From JAANXG01 sp034520625 (GTDB lineage: Bacteria > Pseudomonadota > Gammaproteobacteria > Arenicellales > JAANXG01): 64,000 bases of DNA. This document shows, in pieces, positions 62,466 to 64,000 of this stretch. The notes beneath the pieces are model-generated. The model worked only from the letters and a program-made list of their open reading frames with translations, had not been told where the DNA came from and did not search any database. Location: the NCBI GenBank assembly GCA_034520625.1, contig JAXHNI010000008.1, forward strand, positions 62,001 through 126,000, written 5' to 3'. Both the position numbers and the translations under genes were made by a program. Each line of letters begins with the position of its first letter. Within the stretch, counting starts at the first letter, position 1.

Positions 62466-62522
62466 TGTAGGTCGGGCGCGAGCCCGACAATTATTTCCAG
62501 TCGGGCTCGCGCCCGACCTACA
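62466..62522. repeat. REP-like double hairpin
   Basis: Perfect 23-bp inverted arms (62466-62488 and 62500-62522) surround an 11-base AT-rich loop. Each arm starts TGTAGGTCGGGC and is itself a small hairpin (GTCGGGC-GCGA-GCCCGAC), the form of a REP doublet. It lies between copy 3 of the core repeat and the convergent DUF2062 gene. Confidence 0.8.
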
Positions 62523-62559
62523 GTCTCTCCGACCGAAGTACCGTTCAACCGGACAGGAC

Positions 62560-63105
62560 CTAGTCTCCGGCTCCCCGCTTGCTGCGCAGCTGCTTGTAGC
62601 GCTTGACGCGGTCCGCGCGGTCGCTGCGCACTCTGAGGCGCCACAGTTGATGCACGATGAGCCAGCCGCAGGCGGCGGCAATCGGCCCGATGATCAGGCA
62701 CCCCAGCCACAGTGCCGCGTAGGACTCGATCAGCACCGACATCGTGACCTGGCCACCGGCGGGCGCCTTGTCCAGAATCCAGCTTCCCAGCAGATAGGCC
62801 GGGGTGTACAGCGGAATCCAGGTGACGGGGTTCGAAATCCATACCCAGGCCACGGCCAGGGGCAGGTTGCCGCTGAACAGGATCGCGCCCAGTGCCGCCG
62901 CCAACATTTCGAACGGCATCGGAAGGAACGCGCAGAACAGCCCTATGGCGGTGGCGTTGGCGACCGATCGGCGATTGAAATGCCAGAGATTGGGGTTATG
63001 GAGCGTGTCCCCGAATATCTGCAGATAACGGTGGGCCAGCACATCCTTCTTGGTAAGCAGCCAGCTCGGCTGCAGCCAACTCGGCTTTCTTGTTTTCCGG
63101 GGCAT
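62560..63105 (-). CDS. DUF2062 membrane protein
   Basis: 181 residues read leftward. The family block SVANATAIGLFCAFLPMPFE, then AWVWISNPVTWIPLYTPAYL (NP-T-P-Y pattern) is clear, with three or four membrane helices and a basic C-terminus (RVKRYKQLRSKRG). Function is unknown; members often sit beside comEC or lolCDE genes, as here. Divergent from comEC with an 82-bp spacer that must hold both promoters. Confidence 0.9.
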   Translation of the reverse strand: MPRKTRKPSWLQPSWLLTKKDVLAHRYLQIFGDTLHNPNLWHFNRRSVANATAIGLFCAFLPMPFEMLAAALGAILFSGNLPLAVAWVWISNPVTWIPLYTPAYLLGSWILDKAPAGGQVTMSVLIESYAALWLGCLIIGPIAAACGWLIVHQLWRLRVRSDRADRVKRYKQLRSKRGAGD

Positions 63106-63187
63106 CGACTGATACTTTACACCCCGGACGGCGACGCCATGGAGGCCGCCGGCACATGGACCAGTAACCGAGCCAGGGACCGGATTC

Positions 63188-64000
63188 TTGACAAGGACTC
63201 GTGCATTCTACATCTCTGTGACGCTGTTTGCGCTTGGCACGGCCGGCGCCCAGCTGACCCCCGTACTGATTCCCGCGTGGCTGTCGGCCCTCGCCGGCAT
63301 CGCCCTGGCACCGTGCCTGCTCTCCAGCGTGCTTCGTCCCTGGTCCTGCCTCGCTCTCGGGGTGCTGTGGACGCTTTTTCGCGCGGACCTGCTGTTGAGC
63401 AACGAGTGGCCGGCCCGACTGGAAGGCCGGGACGCCTTGATTGTCGGCACCGTTTCCGGCCTGCCGGAGCGCAGTGAACGGTACCTGAAATTCGACCTGA
63501 TTGTCGAGCAGGCCCGATTCCGCGGTGAGCGCGTCGATTTTTCCGGTCGTATCCGCATCCGCTGGTACAACGCCACGCCGGAGGTGTCGAAGCGACTGAA
63601 GGCGGGTTCACTTTGGCGCCTTCAGGTGCGCCTGAAGCAGCCCCACGGCTACTACAACCCCGGGACGTTCGATTACGAAGCCCACCTCTACCGCGAAGGT
63701 GTCAGGGCCACCGGCTACGTCCGGCGCTCCGGGCACAACACCCATTTGGGCAGCAGCGGCCGGTGGTCGATCCAGCCGGTCCGCCAGCATCTGCGCGACC
63801 GGCTTGAGGCCATACTGGCCGGGGCCCGCCATCCGGGCATGCTCAAGGCGCTGGCCATGGGGGACCGGTCCGCCATACCGGACGCGCGGTGGGAGAGCCT
63901 GAGACGGACCGGTACCAGTCACCTGATCGCGATATCTGGCCTGCATGTGGGTTTCGCAGCCGGCATCGGAGCACTGATCGGACTCGGGGCCGGGCGCATC
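63188..64000 (+). CDS. comEC: DNA internalization / competence protein ComEC, 5' part (cut by window edge)
   Basis: Open to the window end, 271 residues seen. TTG 63188 is the likely start: no in-frame ATG lies near and an AGGGA is upstream. Hydrophobic helices are followed by the DUF4131 beta domain (ARLEGRDALIVGTVSGLPER, NPGTFDYEAHLYREGVRATG), then the Competence domain opens with LKALAMGDRSAIPDARWESL and RRTGTSHLIAISGLHVGFAA; SHLIAISGLHVG is the family hallmark. ComEC is the inner-membrane channel for single-stranded DNA during natural transformation. The C-terminal metallo-beta-lactamase part lies outside. Confidence 0.93.
   Translation, partial: MTRTRAFYISVTLFALGTAGAQLTPVLIPAWLSALAGIALAPCLLSSVLRPWSCLALGVLWTLFRADLLLSNEWPARLEGRDALIVGTVSGLPERSERYLKFDLIVEQARFRGERVDFSGRIRIRWYNATPEVSKRLKAGSLWRLQVRLKQPHGYYNPGTFDYEAHLYREGVRATGYVRRSGHNTHLGSSGRWSIQPVRQHLRDRLEAILAGARHPGMLKALAMGDRSAIPDARWESLRRTGTSHLIAISGLHVGFAAGIGALIGLGAGRI

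Overview
The window is GC-rich (about 60-65% by eye), densely packed chromosomal DNA with operons full of 1-14 bp overlaps and many GTG/TTG starts. Gene content (CsiV, LolA/LolC/LolD, FtsK, SmrA-like, Mfd, PntAB, S-methyl-thioinosine phosphorylase, prfB-lysS-lolC-lolD, DUF2062 next to ComEC) points to a Gram-negative gammaproteobacterium outside the enterics, possibly a Chromatiales/Ectothiorhodospiraceae-like lineage. That placement is inference; there is no rRNA gene to test it. No transposase, integrase, CRISPR array or phage gene was seen.

Region 1 (1-25 kb) is a surface-polysaccharide (O-antigen type) locus transcribed left to right. It holds a truncated GT4 enzyme, a WbaP/WcaJ-type sugar-phosphate transferase, a large membrane protein (possible GT-C), rmlB-rmlA, an ABC exporter (Wzm permease and Wzt ATPase with a carbohydrate-binding tail), a methyltransferase/kinase-like protein resembling WbdD-type chain terminators, two paralogous double-GT2 enzymes around a GtrB-like polyprenyl-phosphate glycosyltransferase, more GT2 enzymes and a WsaF-type rhamnosyltransferase. 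A WbpV/WbpL/WbpM-like trio and manC close it. The methyltransferase/kinase reading frame and the following glycosyltransferase appear to be one gene broken by a one-base frame change near 10,055-10,075.

Region 2 (25-38 kb) is housekeeping: S-methyl-thioinosine phosphorylase, csiV, def, then a leftward trxB-smr-mfd operon, then rightward ftsK-lolA-crcB-serS. rarA, often found between lolA and crcB, is absent; a dispersed repeat lies there instead.

Region 3 (38-49.5 kb) is a second, Wzy/Vps-type exopolysaccharide operon: an exported protein of unknown function with two possible ParB/Srx-like segments, an outer-membrane beta-barrel, a Wza-like export protein, a Wzc-like tyrosine autokinase, a VpsP-like protein, an O-antigen polymerase/ligase, UDP-glucuronate decarboxylase, galE and a WecA-like initiating transferase. 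No flippase and no chain-building glycosyltransferase is present. It ends at a strong bidirectional terminator.

Region 4 (49.5-64 kb) is housekeeping: a Bax-inhibitor-1 protein, tRNA-Ser(UGA), malic enzyme, sucCD, pntAB (leftward), prfB with its programmed +1 frameshift, lysS, lolC, lolD, a DUF2062 protein and the start of comEC.

The most unusual non-coding feature is a dispersed repeat present three times (32.7, 36.1 and 62.3 kb). It has a nearly invariant 52-bp core flanked by 28-30 bp inverted arms whose outer sequence differs at each locus yet stays self-complementary. Several other hairpin repeats fill the remaining intergenic gaps.
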